Assembly: GCF_016616235.1 (NCBI RefSeq) | Contig: NZ_CP067100.1 | Span: 1,857,001 to 1,921,000, forward strand | Reading direction: 5' to 3' | DNA from: Bradyrhizobium diazoefficiens | Lineage (GTDB): Bacteria; Pseudomonadota; Alphaproteobacteria; Rhizobiales; Xanthobacteraceae | Length of the DNA stretch: 64,000 bases | Shown here: positions 53,601-62,944 of the stretch, one piece after another | Layout: each line of letters opens with the position of its first letter | Position numbering within the stretch: position 1 is the stretch's first letter | The notes under the pieces: model-generated | What the model saw: the letters and a program-made list of their open reading frames with translations, nothing else | Told to the model about the DNA's origin: nothing | The model's database searches: none | Program-made: the position numbers and the translations under genes

Positions 53601-54064
53601 ATGTCTAGTGCCGCTCTAACTGTTCGTTCAGGATCGTCCTCGTGCGCAATGGGATAGCCGAAATACGCAAGTATGCCGTCTCCACGAAAGTCCGCGAGAA
53701 AGCCGTCATAGGAGCGCGTTATCCGAGCACAAGCGGCGTGATAGGCATCGATAACGGCGCTCATATCTTCCGGGTCAAGCCGGGCCGCCAAGGCGGTCGA
53801 ATCGACTAAATCACAGATCATCACCGTGAGATGGCGCCGTTCCGCAAAGGGCGCAACTGCAGCGTTCCCGACAGGTGAGGGAGAGCGGGGAGGAAGCGCA
53901 TTTATCCCGCTCATGAGACGCTTCCGATCGCCGAGCGGGATACCGATCTTTTCGAAGTCGAGTTCCGTCAATTGCGGCAGCACATCGCAATCTATGGCGT
54001 TCGCGATGAACAGGGACTCATGCCGTCCCAGGCCCAGCCCTCTCAGCCACGTCCTGATTTCCAT
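50687..54064 (-). CDS. SAM domain - class III cyclase - AAA ATPase - TPR protein
   Basis: An 1125-residue signalling protein. Order: SAM-like domain (about 1-60, WLRGLGLGRHESLF), class III adenylate/guanylate cyclase (about 75-265) with metal Asp in MICDLVDSTALAA and DFRGDGILAYFGYP, an ORC/MalT-like ATPase (about 285-600) with Walker A SGEPGIGKSRLA and Walker B LLLFEDVHWADD, then about 450 residues of TPR-like helices. This layout recurs in many copies in Bradyrhizobium genomes. It may make cAMP in response to a signal sensed by the ATPase-TPR part. I start at the ATG at 54064 with AAGGA seven bases upstream. It stands alone. Confidence 0.88.
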   Translation of the reverse strand: MEIRTWLRGLGLGRHESLFIANAIDCDVLPQLTELDFEKIGIPLGDRKRLMSGINALPPRSPSPVGNAAVAPFAERRHLTVMICDLVDSTALAARLDPEDMSAVIDAYHAACARITRSYDGFLADFRGDGILAYFGYPIAHEDDPERTVRAALDIIAAVARLETRAGEPLAVRIGIATGMVVVGDLGGEGKLREHSVVGGAPNVAARVQALVGPNTVVVAESTRRLLADIFDLRDLGPHQLKGISAPVSAWVVQGLSASKSRFEAVRPAELSSLIGRDSELKFLLERQDLARAGEGQIVLISGEPGIGKSRLATALTERAGNHQSDAQFRYQCSPYHANSALHPVVEQLERSAGIKAEDTAEKRLDKLEALLALRGPEVEAVAPLFAALLSIPFACRYPELKLSPAQQRRRTLAALLDHFESRSRKQPILLLFEDVHWADDTTLELLDLIVERARLLPMLVLVTFRPEFEPAWTGLANVGSLTLGRLNPDDVKGVATQVANGRALPTDVMKQIITKTDGNPLFVEELTKAVLEAGILVEDQNGYQLGSPLPPFAIPETLHDSLMARLDRLHSVKEIAQIGATIGREFSYCLIRAVVAREETRLQQSLSELEQAGLIFRQGDLPEAVYTFKHALVRDAAYQSLLKTRRRQLHAQIARALEEEFQTAAVNDPEILAHHFTESGLLEQATDYWLKAGKRALGRSSNAEAVKHLARGLELIQQLRSSPQRDRKELDFHLALGPAVAATDGDAAPETLRVFSRARALLGESASLEERMTILWGNYLAHFMRAEYGTALEDARQCLALAAEYDHPGVSVLATRFIGQTLHCTGVFADARNHLERALSLCSTNPVTISTYRRFGVDDAVNSLAWLSSTQLVLGYPEQSARILEQTEILARTRQQSFTTALALGNIVILGIIGGDAQRALAHADEAISLSVEHEFAAIERRARFFRGALLAQAGELQAGIDLMRSALAATYRNSERGRRSLYLGHLALAHAKLGEPEVGLRLLEEGVQMVQATGERFFEAELYRIRGTINLGLGRSDQAEADLQRSVAVAQQQQARWWELRASICLARHWINEGRYFEARSLVNPVYTWFTEGRDTPDLEDARTLVEELSSIPGLKEADHGNC

Positions 54065-55043
54065 GCCAGGATCCTTGTGCATAGCAGATGATTCAGCATC
54101 TCAGAACCTGATCTTAGTTCGGGCAGCTCAATCCTACTTCATTAAAAAACTGATTCAATGCTCATACCGCGCCCCACGGTAGCATGCCGTCGGAGCTGGA
54201 CATGTGAACAGCCTCGCAATTCGCCGCGTCTAAATACCTGTGAACGGGGTGAGTGTCTTCTGCCCGAGAGACTGGCGGGGTCAGTTGCGATTCTTTGATC
54301 ACCACGAAGACGGTTTGCTATATTGGTCTCAGAATATTCCGTTCGAAGCGCGAACCGACACAGACACACCTTTCTCGATTTGATCAAGCCGCGGATGCAG
54401 TTTCCTCTGAGTTGCCGTGGTTCAACTCATTGGCCAAGTCAGGCAGTGCACGCTGATTTGAATGAATCGCTACCGCATTCTCGTCGATCTGAATGGCAGC
54501 CAACTCGGCAATCAGCTGCAGATGAAGCGCGGCTCAACGTCCGATAGCCTCCGCAGCGTGGCCGCCCAGCGATCGGCGCTTCCCGCTACGCTATGGTACA
54601 GCGGTAGTCCGCACAATTGATCACGACGCGGCCCAATCGCTAACTTCGCTCATGCTGCGCGAGGGGCGCTGCCGCAGCGGGAAGCGGACGCGGGATTTTC
54701 GAAGGCCGAGTCGTGTACCGTAAGGGGCACGTATCGAGCCATACCAGCACCAGCTTGCACCAGTGGTCTCTCGCTTCAGAGCTCACCCACTCCCCTGGAG
54801 CCCGCTATCACCGGGGCATGTGACGGAGCTGTTGTCTTGGGCAAGCGCGGTTCCAGCCCAAGAGAAGTCAAGGGAAGTGTGGTCTCCGAACTCCGATTTC
54901 CGTCTACGCAATGGCGGGCTACCAACCTTGCGGCAACTTTGCTGACGCACTTTCCTATTTTTCCCGGTCGGGCCTTGTGTTATTTTAGGTTACTTTCTTA
55001 GATTGTAAGAATGTAGCGACACTTCAGTGATTTGGGGGAAATA
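54065..55043. other. 980 bp stretch without a supported gene
   Basis: Short frames on both strands only, without good starts. One minus-strand stretch (about 54400-54535) reads LQLIAELAAIQIDENAVAIH in frame but has a stop just upstream, so it could be a decayed gene end. AT content rises toward 55000, where the promoter of the next gene should lie. Confidence 0.4.
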
Positions 55044-55349
55044 ATGGCCAGGATCGCTGTTTCCCGCGAAGCATTCCGCGGTCTGTTCGCCTTTTATGCT
55101 GCCAAAGCGCACCACGATCAGAGGCACGACGGCGAGCATTGTCTCACGAAGCTGTTCAGATCCAGCGACGACATACCTGATGGTCTACTCGAGCTGTGGT
55201 CTGAGCGCGTCGACACGCTCGATCCCGACACGGTTGGCAATGTCCTATGTCCGCGCGCTCGCGCGGTTGCCGATGGCCGCGTCGAATACGATCATGCCAG
55301 CGACTTCCTACATGCCTTACTGAGAGAATTGAACGGGAAGCAGCACTGA
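55044..55349 (+). CDS. hypothetical protein, 101 aa
   Basis: A soluble acidic protein with three His near the start (AKAHHDQRHDGEHCL). GGGGGAA lies seven bases before the ATG, and the AT-rich 60 bp upstream could hold a promoter. No recognised domain. Confidence 0.6.
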   Translation: MARIAVSREAFRGLFAFYAAKAHHDQRHDGEHCLTKLFRSSDDIPDGLLELWSERVDTLDPDTVGNVLCPRARAVADGRVEYDHASDFLHALLRELNGKQH

Positions 55350-55672
55350 GCGCAACGAACAAGCCGGGCCTTTGCGCCGGGCTGATCGCCAATATGGTTG
55401 GGTTCTCGCGCAACAACCATCACGAAAATGGAAAATATGTTTGAGAAAATATGGGAGGTTGGATTGGAAGCTGCCCGCCGCTTTCGCGCAGGGCATTGTT
55501 TTGCCGATGGACTGCCGCGCGAACCCTGACAGGAGCTGGCTGCTCGCAGGCAGAGTACTGGGAGCATCTGGCGACTGCGGCTTTAGCTCATTGAGTTTCG
55601 ATGGGAGATGTTGGCAACTTGTTAGCCCGGCATGGCTAATATTCGAACTAAGCCGGCGGTAAGACGGGCCAT
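55350..55672. other. gap of 320 bp, no supported gene
   Basis: A 30-codon frame (55437-55529, MFEKIWEVGLEAARRF) has a weak ribosome binding site and is not called. Nothing else is visible. Confidence 0.4.
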
Positions 55673-55882
55673 TTATTTAGGACGGAGTGGTCGCCTCGAT
55701 TGTTCGTTCGCACTTGCACCTCCAAATACAGCAATGAGGCAATCACCTTCCCAAAGCTCAACGTCGTGCTCGCAACACATTTGTTCGGCTCGACGTCTCG
55801 CCGCCTGCTCGTCAATGCAGTCGAGCTTTGCGGCGCAAATCACATGCCGCCTGCTGTCCACCACGAACACTTTGTACCGCAT
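55673..55882 (-). CDS. small conserved protein, 69 aa
   Basis: MRYKVFVVDSRRHVICAAKL, then a D-C-x-D-x-x-A segment and AEQMCCEHDVELWEGD, recall a small Bradyrhizobium protein family found in many copies. The family has a beta-strand start and an ELW motif near the end. The ATG at 55882 has GGGATGGGA upstream; longer starts add unlikely sequence. Function unknown. Confidence 0.6.
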   Translation of the reverse strand: MRYKVFVVDSRRHVICAAKLDCIDEQAARRRAEQMCCEHDVELWEGDCLIAVFGGASANEQSRRPLRPK

Positions 55883-56059
55883 GATGCAGTCCCATCCCAA
55901 AGGTGGACCGTCACCGTACTCGAATGTCCGTCTAAGGCCGCGCCAAACTTCAATGAATGTGCGCGGAACCTTTGTACGTGTGTCAATTCGGCTATACCAG
56001 CTAGACCTCATCGACCGAGCGACCGACGCGTCAGGTAAACCTAGTCAGAGTAGTGCGCT

Positions 56060-56818
56060 TCAGTGGCGCAATCTCACCGCGTGCCGAAGCGAGCGGCTCG
56101 AGCTTAAGATGGAGAGCATCCCCAGCATCATCAGTAGTCCGCCGAGCCAAGTTGCCGTTCGGCTCGGCGCTTCGTTACGTGCCTCTGCAGTGAGCACGAG
56201 CGCGTCGATCGGCATAGTCGGACGTTCGGACATCGGCGTAGTCGGAGGTTCGGTCGAAGTCACCGCATCATTGGCCGGCGCGGCCGCGAGAAGTCGCTCA
56301 ACATCGACTTGGCTCGGCACGGAGTGCGTGGGCCGGCGGCCGTGCTCAGCGATGAGGGCCGCCGACATTAGAGTGGTGCCCGTATCGAGATCGGAGGCAG
56401 CATCAGCTACCTTGACTTCGGGGTAAGGCGGCTGAGACGGCTCGGCCGGTCCGGAGCGCAGCAACTCCGCGCGCGCATCAACGACCCCGCTCTGCCTGGG
56501 CCGCGTGGTCCCGTTCTCGTCCAAACTGGCGGTGTTATTTTGCGCCACGCGCCGACGAACCGTCTTCTTCACCTTCGCCACACCCTCGGTAAGGAACCAG
56601 CATTTGCGGTGCCCGTCCATTCGGTAGACCCAATGCTGGCTATCGGGGGTCGAGTTGCCGGGGCGTCCCAAGCATTCCCCTTGCGGCGGAGAGGTCACCG
56701 TAGGTTGGGGTGCAGCAGTATTGAAGATATCCGCAAGAGGATTGGAAGATGCAGCCCCCGTCGAAAGAGTTTCAACAAGAACCAAACTGACGAAGCACAT
56801 TCGCAAATAACCGGACAT
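56060..56818 (-). CDS. hypothetical exported and anchored protein, 252 aa
   Basis: A signal peptide (MSGYLRMCFVSLVLVETLST) is followed by a small Cys/Trp region, QHWVYRMDGHRKCWFLTEG, a motif I associate with Bradyrhizobium-specific proteins. A long disordered Pro/Ser-rich middle follows, then a C-terminal membrane segment (WLGGLLMMLGMLSILSSS). GGGAG lies before the ATG at 56818. Probably an envelope protein; role unknown. Confidence 0.65.
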   Translation of the reverse strand: MSGYLRMCFVSLVLVETLSTGAASSNPLADIFNTAAPQPTVTSPPQGECLGRPGNSTPDSQHWVYRMDGHRKCWFLTEGVAKVKKTVRRRVAQNNTASLDENGTTRPRQSGVVDARAELLRSGPAEPSQPPYPEVKVADAASDLDTGTTLMSAALIAEHGRRPTHSVPSQVDVERLLAAAPANDAVTSTEPPTTPMSERPTMPIDALVLTAEARNEAPSRTATWLGGLLMMLGMLSILSSSRSLRHAVRLRH

Positions 56819-57135
56819 CGAAAACTCCCGGTGTTGCGCCCCGCCCGGCATGACCCTTCGTACTGACATAGGCGGCCATGCGGCTCAAATCTGGCGGCGC
56901 CATGGATTCATTGTGCTCCCGACGTGAGCCCCGGGTCCGAATGCAAATCCGGTCTAGCCGCTCAAGGTTGCAAAACACAGCCCCACCGTCATGTGGGTCG
57001 AGTCGCGGCGGCCGCCGGACATCACTCCTTGGTTTTCTGCGATCCACCGCTGTCTTAATCGTGCTTAGGTACATCGGTTGTTAAGGGTCGGTTTAGTTCC
57101 CGGCATGATCATTGGGGACCACAAGGGGCCCGAGC
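56819..57135. other. divergent gap of 317 bp, no gene seen
   Basis: Lies between the divergent 252-aa and 245-aa genes and must hold both promoters. No clear motif found. Confidence 0.4.
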
Positions 57136-57873
57136 ATGCAATTGCACCATGCCAATACCTTGGAAATAATCGAGACGGTCGCGGATCAGGGTAGTGGCGA
57201 GGTCGCGACGTGGCCCGTCACGCTCGGCCGATCGGACTTCTCGTCCTCCACTCGAGATGAGGTCATGGCGCTATTGGCGCCAACCGGTCATCCAAAATCC
57301 ACTATTTGGCTCCTCGCGGTTGCATTGGCTGGAGGTTTTGGAGTGGGATGGGCTGGTGCCTGGTATGCTCCTGCAACCATCTCGGCTCTCAATCCAAATG
57401 CTCGGATAGAACCGGCTTCGCGCCGCGTGCCGGACACAAAGTCCGGCGGTAAGGCCGAAAGCAGCCGTAAGATGGCATTAGGAGCAAGCTCGCGAACACC
57501 GCCCGGTTTAGTTCAGCCCTCCGCAATCAGCGCGAGCCTTGCTCCGAAGCCTCTCGCCAAAGCGTCGGGTGGCGCGCAATCGGCGCAAGCTTCGAACCCA
57601 GCTTCTTCAGTTTTGCAGGCGGACATGTCTGTGACCGGCTCGCTCGAGCCTGCGGGGCCGCTCCTGTCGGTCCCGGAGACAAGACCAACAACTATTGGGG
57701 GGTGGGCAGTCCTTGACGTTCGCGGCGGAACGGCGGTGCTCGAAGGGCCCGATGGGATTCGAATGGCAGCACGGGGGGACGTGATTCCCGGCATCGGGCG
57801 AATCGATTCTATCGTGCGTTGGGGCAACCGCTGGATAGTTGCAACAGCTCGTGGATTGATCTCGACGCCGTAG
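57136..57873 (+). CDS. hypothetical membrane-anchored protein, 245 aa (PilP-like C-terminus)
   Basis: One membrane segment (about residues 57-77, TIWLLAVALAGGFGVGWAGA), a disordered Ala/Ser-rich middle, and a compact C-terminal beta domain: GGWAVLDVRGGTAVLEGPDG to GRIDSIVRWGNRWIVATARG. The latter recalls PilP/GspC-type small domains but similarity is loose. AAGGGG precedes the ATG at 57136. Function unknown. Confidence 0.6.
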   Translation: MQLHHANTLEIIETVADQGSGEVATWPVTLGRSDFSSSTRDEVMALLAPTGHPKSTIWLLAVALAGGFGVGWAGAWYAPATISALNPNARIEPASRRVPDTKSGGKAESSRKMALGASSRTPPGLVQPSAISASLAPKPLAKASGGAQSAQASNPASSVLQADMSVTGSLEPAGPLLSVPETRPTTIGGWAVLDVRGGTAVLEGPDGIRMAARGDVIPGIGRIDSIVRWGNRWIVATARGLISTP

Positions 57874-57983
57874 GCGTAACCGAAAAGAGGTTGAGAAGGA
57901 GGAGACAACCTGCGCGAGATGCGTCCTAACTAAGCGGTTCATCGTCAGGCAACTGGTTTCGGATCATCCAATGACCCTCGGCG

Positions 57984-58470
57984 TTAAGCATTTGATACTG
58001 AATTGACAGCCTGCGCGATGGCGGCGGGATCTGCGTGCGTGACCATATGCCCGGCATTCGGAATCAGGTGAAGATCGGACCGAGGTAGCGCCTGATGTAA
58101 ATCTCGCGCTTGCTTGGGTTCGATCACCTGGTCCTCTGCTCCATGGAATATTTGCAGTGGGTTGCCCATAGTTGGAACGAGGAGTGCACTCTCCTCCGCA
58201 GCCGCCCTCAACTGTCTGGGCCTGAGAACTAGAGATGCTGGAAATTCATTCTTGAACGTCTGCGGGACCGAACGGGCGCGAAGATTTTACGGAGGGCTCC
58301 CGGCAAGACGGCCCAGGAAATGACAGGCGCGACAGTGTAACTGACCAAGTCGCCCAGGACCGGTATAGCTGGACCTGACATCAACCCACACGTCCAATCG
58401 AGCGGTCCGGAAGTAGTACCATCCCAGCGATACCATAGGCTTCGACATAAAGCTCGTCCTCTTGCCGAAA
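57984..58470 (-). pseudogene. alpha/beta hydrolase remnant, multiple frameshifts
   Basis: Pieces of one alpha/beta hydrolase in different frames. First come WYYFRTARLDV and LMSGPAIPVLGDLVSYTVAP, then a frame change near 58265 after LRKIFAP. RQLRAAAEESALLVPT, HGAEDQVIEPKQARDLHQAL and the catalytic His in PNAGHMVTHADP follow. The N-terminal half with the nucleophile Ser is not found. A decayed gene. Confidence 0.7.
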
Positions 58471-58880
58471 CATCCTCAATCCGTTTCCGACGTTCAGAAA
58501 TCGTCATAACAACACGCCGACGGAACAGCCTGCCCAATCCACTCATCGGCCAGGCGGGGTATGCGGCAGCTTGTTGTTGCCGAGTACCGGCTGGCCTGGT
58601 GCTCGGTCCAGTGGCGGATGTGGCCTCGCGAGTGGCCCAGCTCGACGGGCTCGGCTGTCGGGTACCTTCCCAAGCCTTCGTCTGCTTTCGGGTCAGAAGC
58701 GGCGGTCGAGGCAAGCGCCGGGCGTGTCCACTGCAACTCAAACAGCGGACGTTGTTGCGGCGGGAACGCTGTTCAGCTCGGCATGTCTACGCGCTTGCAC
58801 AATCTCTGGTGACCACGACCGGCAGAAACGCTCTACGCCCGCGCTTTCCCGCAAGGCAATGGACCAAGTGGCATAGGTCG

Positions 58881-59402
58881 CTAAAGCACTTCAGCATGAA
58901 CCTGAACCACGCCACGGTCCGTAATGCCCAAGCTGCGCGCGGCGCCAAGTGAAAGGTCGAGGACACGGCCGCGAACCCTTGGTCCGCGGTCGGTGATACG
59001 AACCACCACCGACTTGCTGCTCGTAGCATCAGTGACGCGAACTCTTGTGCCGAACGGTAAGCTGCGATGCGCTGCTGTCAGCGAATCCCGATTGAACGGA
59101 GAACCGCTGGCTGTTTTTCCTTTCTGGTATGAGTAGAACGAGGCTCTTCCGGAAAAAATTCGATTGAAAGAGCGGGTCCCTGGGCCAGCTGTCGAATCTC
59201 GTGCCGATTTGTTTCCGATCGGAGGTTGCGCTTGTGGCTCATCGTTCTTTGTCTGGTCAGGTCCCTCAGGAGCGGGCTCTGCGTGAGCCTTTGGAATGAT
59301 GGACCACCTGTCGTCGAAGGACTGCGCTACCGCAGGGTTCGCATGACTCGCCATCCACACCGGGACTGTTGCAATCGCGATCATTCTAGCAAGCAAACGC
59401 AT
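58881..59402 (-). CDS. RlpA-like double-psi beta-barrel protein
   Basis: A 173-residue exported protein. Signal peptide MRLLARMIAIATVPVWMASH, cut near AVAQ; no lipobox Cys, so it is not a lipoprotein. The RlpA domain runs from GRASFYSYQKGKTASGSPFN to ITDRGPRVRGRVLDLSLGAA, with the catalytic-type Asp of ITDRGP and the conserved His of AAHRSLPFGT. RlpA proteins cleave denuded peptidoglycan at the septum. No SPOR domain is present, so septal targeting is not evident. Confidence 0.85.
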   Translation of the reverse strand: MRLLARMIAIATVPVWMASHANPAVAQSFDDRWSIIPKAHAEPAPEGPDQTKNDEPQAQPPIGNKSARDSTAGPGTRSFNRIFSGRASFYSYQKGKTASGSPFNRDSLTAAHRSLPFGTRVRVTDATSSKSVVVRITDRGPRVRGRVLDLSLGAARSLGITDRGVVQVHAEVL

Positions 59403-59864
59403 GATCGGCCTCACTGAAAAATCGAACTCGAAAAACAATGCGAACTTATGAGTTGTGTTCCTGCACATGCAGGGATCCAAATGTCGGGAGGTGACAGCAT
59501 ACCGATTTTTCCGAAATTTGATGCACCGAGGCGTGTGGGCGCAGTGCAGCAAGCATTTATCCGTTGCGGCGCATCACGTTGACTGGCCAGAAGTCCTGGA
59601 GCTAAGTGTCTAGCGGCGCCAGCACCAACACCGGACCCGGACAAAAATGGACACGCGGGTCCCGCGTTGAATCACGTTTTTTAGATGCAAAGAGATTATG
59701 TCACCTTCACCGTCGGATGGATCGGCTGCGGTCTTACCGACGCCGATTTCATGCAGCTAAAGAAACTTTAGCGCCTGGCGGCGCACCTACGGAACAGCGT
59801 GACATCTAAGAAGTTCACGGAACGAAACGTAAGGTGAGTGTTTCTCTGGCTTTGGGAGGTGCCC
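59403..59864. other. gap of 460 bp, no supported gene
   Basis: Nothing recognised on either strand; divergent promoters for the RlpA-like gene and the 77-aa gene should lie here. Confidence 0.4.
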
Positions 59865-60098
59865 ATGCCTTCGCAGGCCATCATAGAAGGCGCGTGCGCG
59901 TTCGCTTGGCGAAACTACTTGCTGCTCCACAGCGGTATCAACGAAAATGAGGAGAGGCGTTCCGCCCTTCATCGCTACGTCACCAATCTTCGTAATGCCG
60001 GCGAATATGATTTCGGTAGTTTGCAAATAGCGGCAGTCGCCTACTTGAAAAAGCTGGACGAATTGCATGACGACCGAGTCGAGACTCGCGGCAGATGA
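59865..60098 (+). CDS. hypothetical protein, 77 aa
   Basis: MPSQAIIEGACAFAWRNYLL starts a mostly helical soluble protein (LQIAAVAYLKKLDELHDD near the end). GGGAGGT lies six bases before the ATG at 59865. No GG leader, so not an obvious substrate for the exporter nearby. Function unknown. Confidence 0.6.
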   Translation: MPSQAIIEGACAFAWRNYLLLHSGINENEERRSALHRYVTNLRNAGEYDFGSLQIAAVAYLKKLDELHDDRVETRGR

Positions 60099-60486
60099 AA
60101 TCTTGGCCGAAGGTTTAGAATCAAATAGTGCACAACTGACACTTGGCTTTCGGCCATAATATGAGAGACGAAGAGAACAGCATGGCAGGCAATACCTCCA
60201 ACGCAAGCCGGTTCGCGCGCGACCGATAAAGGCGCATCACCGCAGCAACAGCAGTCGGCATGTAACCCTAAAGCCAATTATGCACTTTCAGGTCTCGATG
60301 CTGCGGATGTGGGCCGACAATATCGAGAGGTTCGCGGGTAACTACCAAGCGGGATTGGAAGAAACCCGACCACCGTCGAGGAACAGTTAGACAGCCAACG
60401 CGCGCGCGTAGATTAACGCGGATCGTTCGGCTGAGCCCGAGCTGGTCCAAGTGACCGGATCGCGAGCAGTGGCGGCAATGGCCGGC
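60099..60486. other. gap of 390 bp after the exporter gene
   Basis: No supported gene. I looked for a short double-glycine-leader peptide here on both strands and found none. Confidence 0.4.
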
Positions 60487-62940
60487 TCATTGGCGGCCTC
60501 GCCCGAGGGATGAGAAGTCGAAGTTGGCCAGCGCTTCACCCGCGTTGCCACGGGTGTCGGACGGGTTGGAGGCGCAGTAGTCCTTCTGCGGCTGGCAGTA
60601 GTCCTTGTGCCGCGGGCAACTGTAGTTCGTGGCATCATTACAGCCGCCATCGGGCTTATCCCTCTTGCCGTCCTTCGAGCAATCGTCGTTCCCGGCGCAC
60701 TTCGGATGGTCGCCCTTGCGGATGTTATCGGAGCAGTCGTCGCGGCCCTCTGCGGAGTCGGCCGATTCTACACTTTCGGCGGCAAGCCCAGTGAAACCAG
60801 CATCCTGCGTAGGCGCCACTGCCGGTCTGCGGCTTATGTCTCCGACCTGAAGCGGCCTGCCCGCCCTGGCAAGATGGATGATCATATCCGCGCCGTGCGT
60901 GATTTCGGGGCGGTGCGCTATGCTCACGCGAGTCATATTTAGATGTCGCAGATTCGCATTGATTTCTTTTTCCTTTTCGGTGTCAAGATGTGCCGTGCCC
61001 TCGTCCAGGAACAGGATCTTTGGTCGGCGATAGAGCGCGCGGGCGAGCAGTACCCGCTGTTTCTGCCCGCTGGAAAGCGAGCTTCCCATGTCACCGATGA
61101 GACTGTTGTAGCTCATCGGCATTGCCATGATGTCGTCGTGGATGCCGGCAATCCGCGCACACTCGATCATCCAGTGCTGGTCGAATGTAGTCTCAAAAAA
61201 GCAGATATTGTCGGCAATCGATCCTGACAGCAATTGATCCTCCTGCATCACCGCGCCGATTTGTTCGCGGTAAACGCGCGATCCGATCTGGCCTAGCGGA
61301 AGGCCGTCGATCAGGACCTCGCCGCTCGTTGGCTCGAGCAGCCCAAGCATAATCTTGACAAGAGTTGTCTTGCCGCAGCCGGAGGGTCCCATGAGCGTCA
61401 CGAATTGGCCCGGAGCAACGCGCAGGTTGATGTTCTCGAGAATCAGAGGCTCTGCTTCTGCATAGCGGAAGCACACGTTGCGCAACTCAATCGCGCCTTG
61501 GATCGGTCGCACATACGATAGGTCCTGGTCGTGTCCCCGCTCCAGTGGGGTGAGTGCAATATCGGCGAGGCGCTCCAGGTGCAGTCCAAGAATGCGCAGG
61601 TCTACCAGCTTCTCGATGAGCAGCGCCGTCCGTTCCGCGAACTGCAGCTTGTAGCTGACGAACGCGAAGATCATGCCAACCGTCATGAGATTGTCTAGGG
61701 CGAGGCGAGCGGCAAGGTAGATTGTGACTACGTTTTCCAAGCCGAAAATCGTGTCGTTCATCGCTTTGAAGCTGATCTTCGCCCGGCCTAATCGCACGTT
61801 GGCATTTACATAGTCGGCATAACGGTTGAGCCACTGGCTCTCCCGCTCGTTCTCTCGGTTGAGCAGCTTCAGGCTCTGCACCGCTCGCACGGTCTCGATG
61901 AAGGTGGAGTTTTCGTCTGCCTTACTGTGGATGGCCGCTTCGTTCCGTCGCCGGAACATCCTGAAGAGCGCGAGCCGCAAGGCGGCGTACAGCGCGAATG
62001 CGAACAGGACGACAAATCCGAGTTGTATGCTGTAGGTGAACATCAACGCCAGCATCAACGCCGACATGAGACCGTCGATCAAGCCCGTGATCAGTCCCTC
62101 CGCGAGCATGTTGCGGATGGGCTCGATCGAGCCGAAGCGCGACACGATGTCGCCGATATGCCGCTTTTCGAAAAAGGAGAGTGGCAAACGCACCAGATGA
62201 TGAAACAGCCGGGCGCCGATCTGAAAGCTCAACGTGTTCTGCAGAATAAGAATAATGAACGAGCGGGTCGCGGTCGACGCGACTTTGGTCAGGAGGAGGA
62301 GCGCGAATCCAAGTCCGAGTACGAGCAGGAGATCGACGTCCCCTCTGGCGATCACCTCGTCGACTGTGAGCTGCATGTAGAAAGGGGCGGCGAGAATAAG
62401 AATCTCGGTGACCACTGACAGGACTAATATTTGCATTAAGATATGAACGTTTCCGCTCATTCCGCTAAAGAATACCGAGAACGGTAATCGCACTCTTTCG
62501 TCTGTGCGGCAGAACCCTTCGGTGGGTGAGAGCTCGAGCACGACTCCGGTGAGATGTCTCGATGCTTCGCTAATGGGAAACCATTTCTCGCCAGCCGCCG
62601 GATCGTGCACCACGATCCCATTTTTCTTGTACGCTTTCAGGACAACGAAATGAGCCATGTCCCAGTGCAGGATAGCCGGGAGGCGCAATTGCCTGAGATG
62701 GCCAAGCTCAATTCGCAGCGGCCGGCATGCGAGGCCCAGGTGAGCCGCTATCTCCATGAGGTCGCGGAGAGTGACACCTTTCAGGGATACTGGGTATCGA
62801 CGCCGCAGGCTATTCATGTCGGTTCGATAGCCGTGATAGGACGCCACCATGGCAAGGCATGCCAGCCCGCATTCCGCCGCTTCTGTCTGCCTAACGAGCG
62901 GGAGGAAGGCGCGCCCAGTGAAATTCAATAACCCCTGCAT
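60487..62940 (-). CDS. C39 peptidase ABC exporter with cysteine-rich tail
   Basis: An 817-residue type I secretion ATPase. The N-terminal C39 domain has the catalytic set: Gln and Cys in QTEAAECGLACLAM, His in DMAHFVVL, Asp in VHDPAAG. Six membrane segments follow (about 155-430), then an ATPase with Walker A GPSGCGKT, signature LSSGQKQR and Walker B ILFLDEGTAHLD. After the ATPase comes an unusual tail of about 100 residues with seven Cys (DDC, PKC, DDC, GGC, YSC, DYC, DYC) and many Asp/Lys. The family cleaves double-glycine leaders while exporting peptides. ATG at 62940 with AAGGA upstream, 2-5 bp after the HlyD stop. Confidence 0.9.
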   Translation of the reverse strand: MQGLLNFTGRAFLPLVRQTEAAECGLACLAMVASYHGYRTDMNSLRRRYPVSLKGVTLRDLMEIAAHLGLACRPLRIELGHLRQLRLPAILHWDMAHFVVLKAYKKNGIVVHDPAAGEKWFPISEASRHLTGVVLELSPTEGFCRTDERVRLPFSVFFSGMSGNVHILMQILVLSVVTEILILAAPFYMQLTVDEVIARGDVDLLLVLGLGFALLLLTKVASTATRSFIILILQNTLSFQIGARLFHHLVRLPLSFFEKRHIGDIVSRFGSIEPIRNMLAEGLITGLIDGLMSALMLALMFTYSIQLGFVVLFAFALYAALRLALFRMFRRRNEAAIHSKADENSTFIETVRAVQSLKLLNRENERESQWLNRYADYVNANVRLGRAKISFKAMNDTIFGLENVVTIYLAARLALDNLMTVGMIFAFVSYKLQFAERTALLIEKLVDLRILGLHLERLADIALTPLERGHDQDLSYVRPIQGAIELRNVCFRYAEAEPLILENINLRVAPGQFVTLMGPSGCGKTTLVKIMLGLLEPTSGEVLIDGLPLGQIGSRVYREQIGAVMQEDQLLSGSIADNICFFETTFDQHWMIECARIAGIHDDIMAMPMSYNSLIGDMGSSLSSGQKQRVLLARALYRRPKILFLDEGTAHLDTEKEKEINANLRHLNMTRVSIAHRPEITHGADMIIHLARAGRPLQVGDISRRPAVAPTQDAGFTGLAAESVESADSAEGRDDCSDNIRKGDHPKCAGNDDCSKDGKRDKPDGGCNDATNYSCPRHKDYCQPQKDYCASNPSDTRGNAGEALANFDFSSLGRGRQ

Positions 62941-62944
62941 GCGG

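Noticed and set aside
55437..55529. A 30-codon frame MFEKIWEVGLEAARRF
   Set aside because: Weak ribosome binding site and no supporting context.
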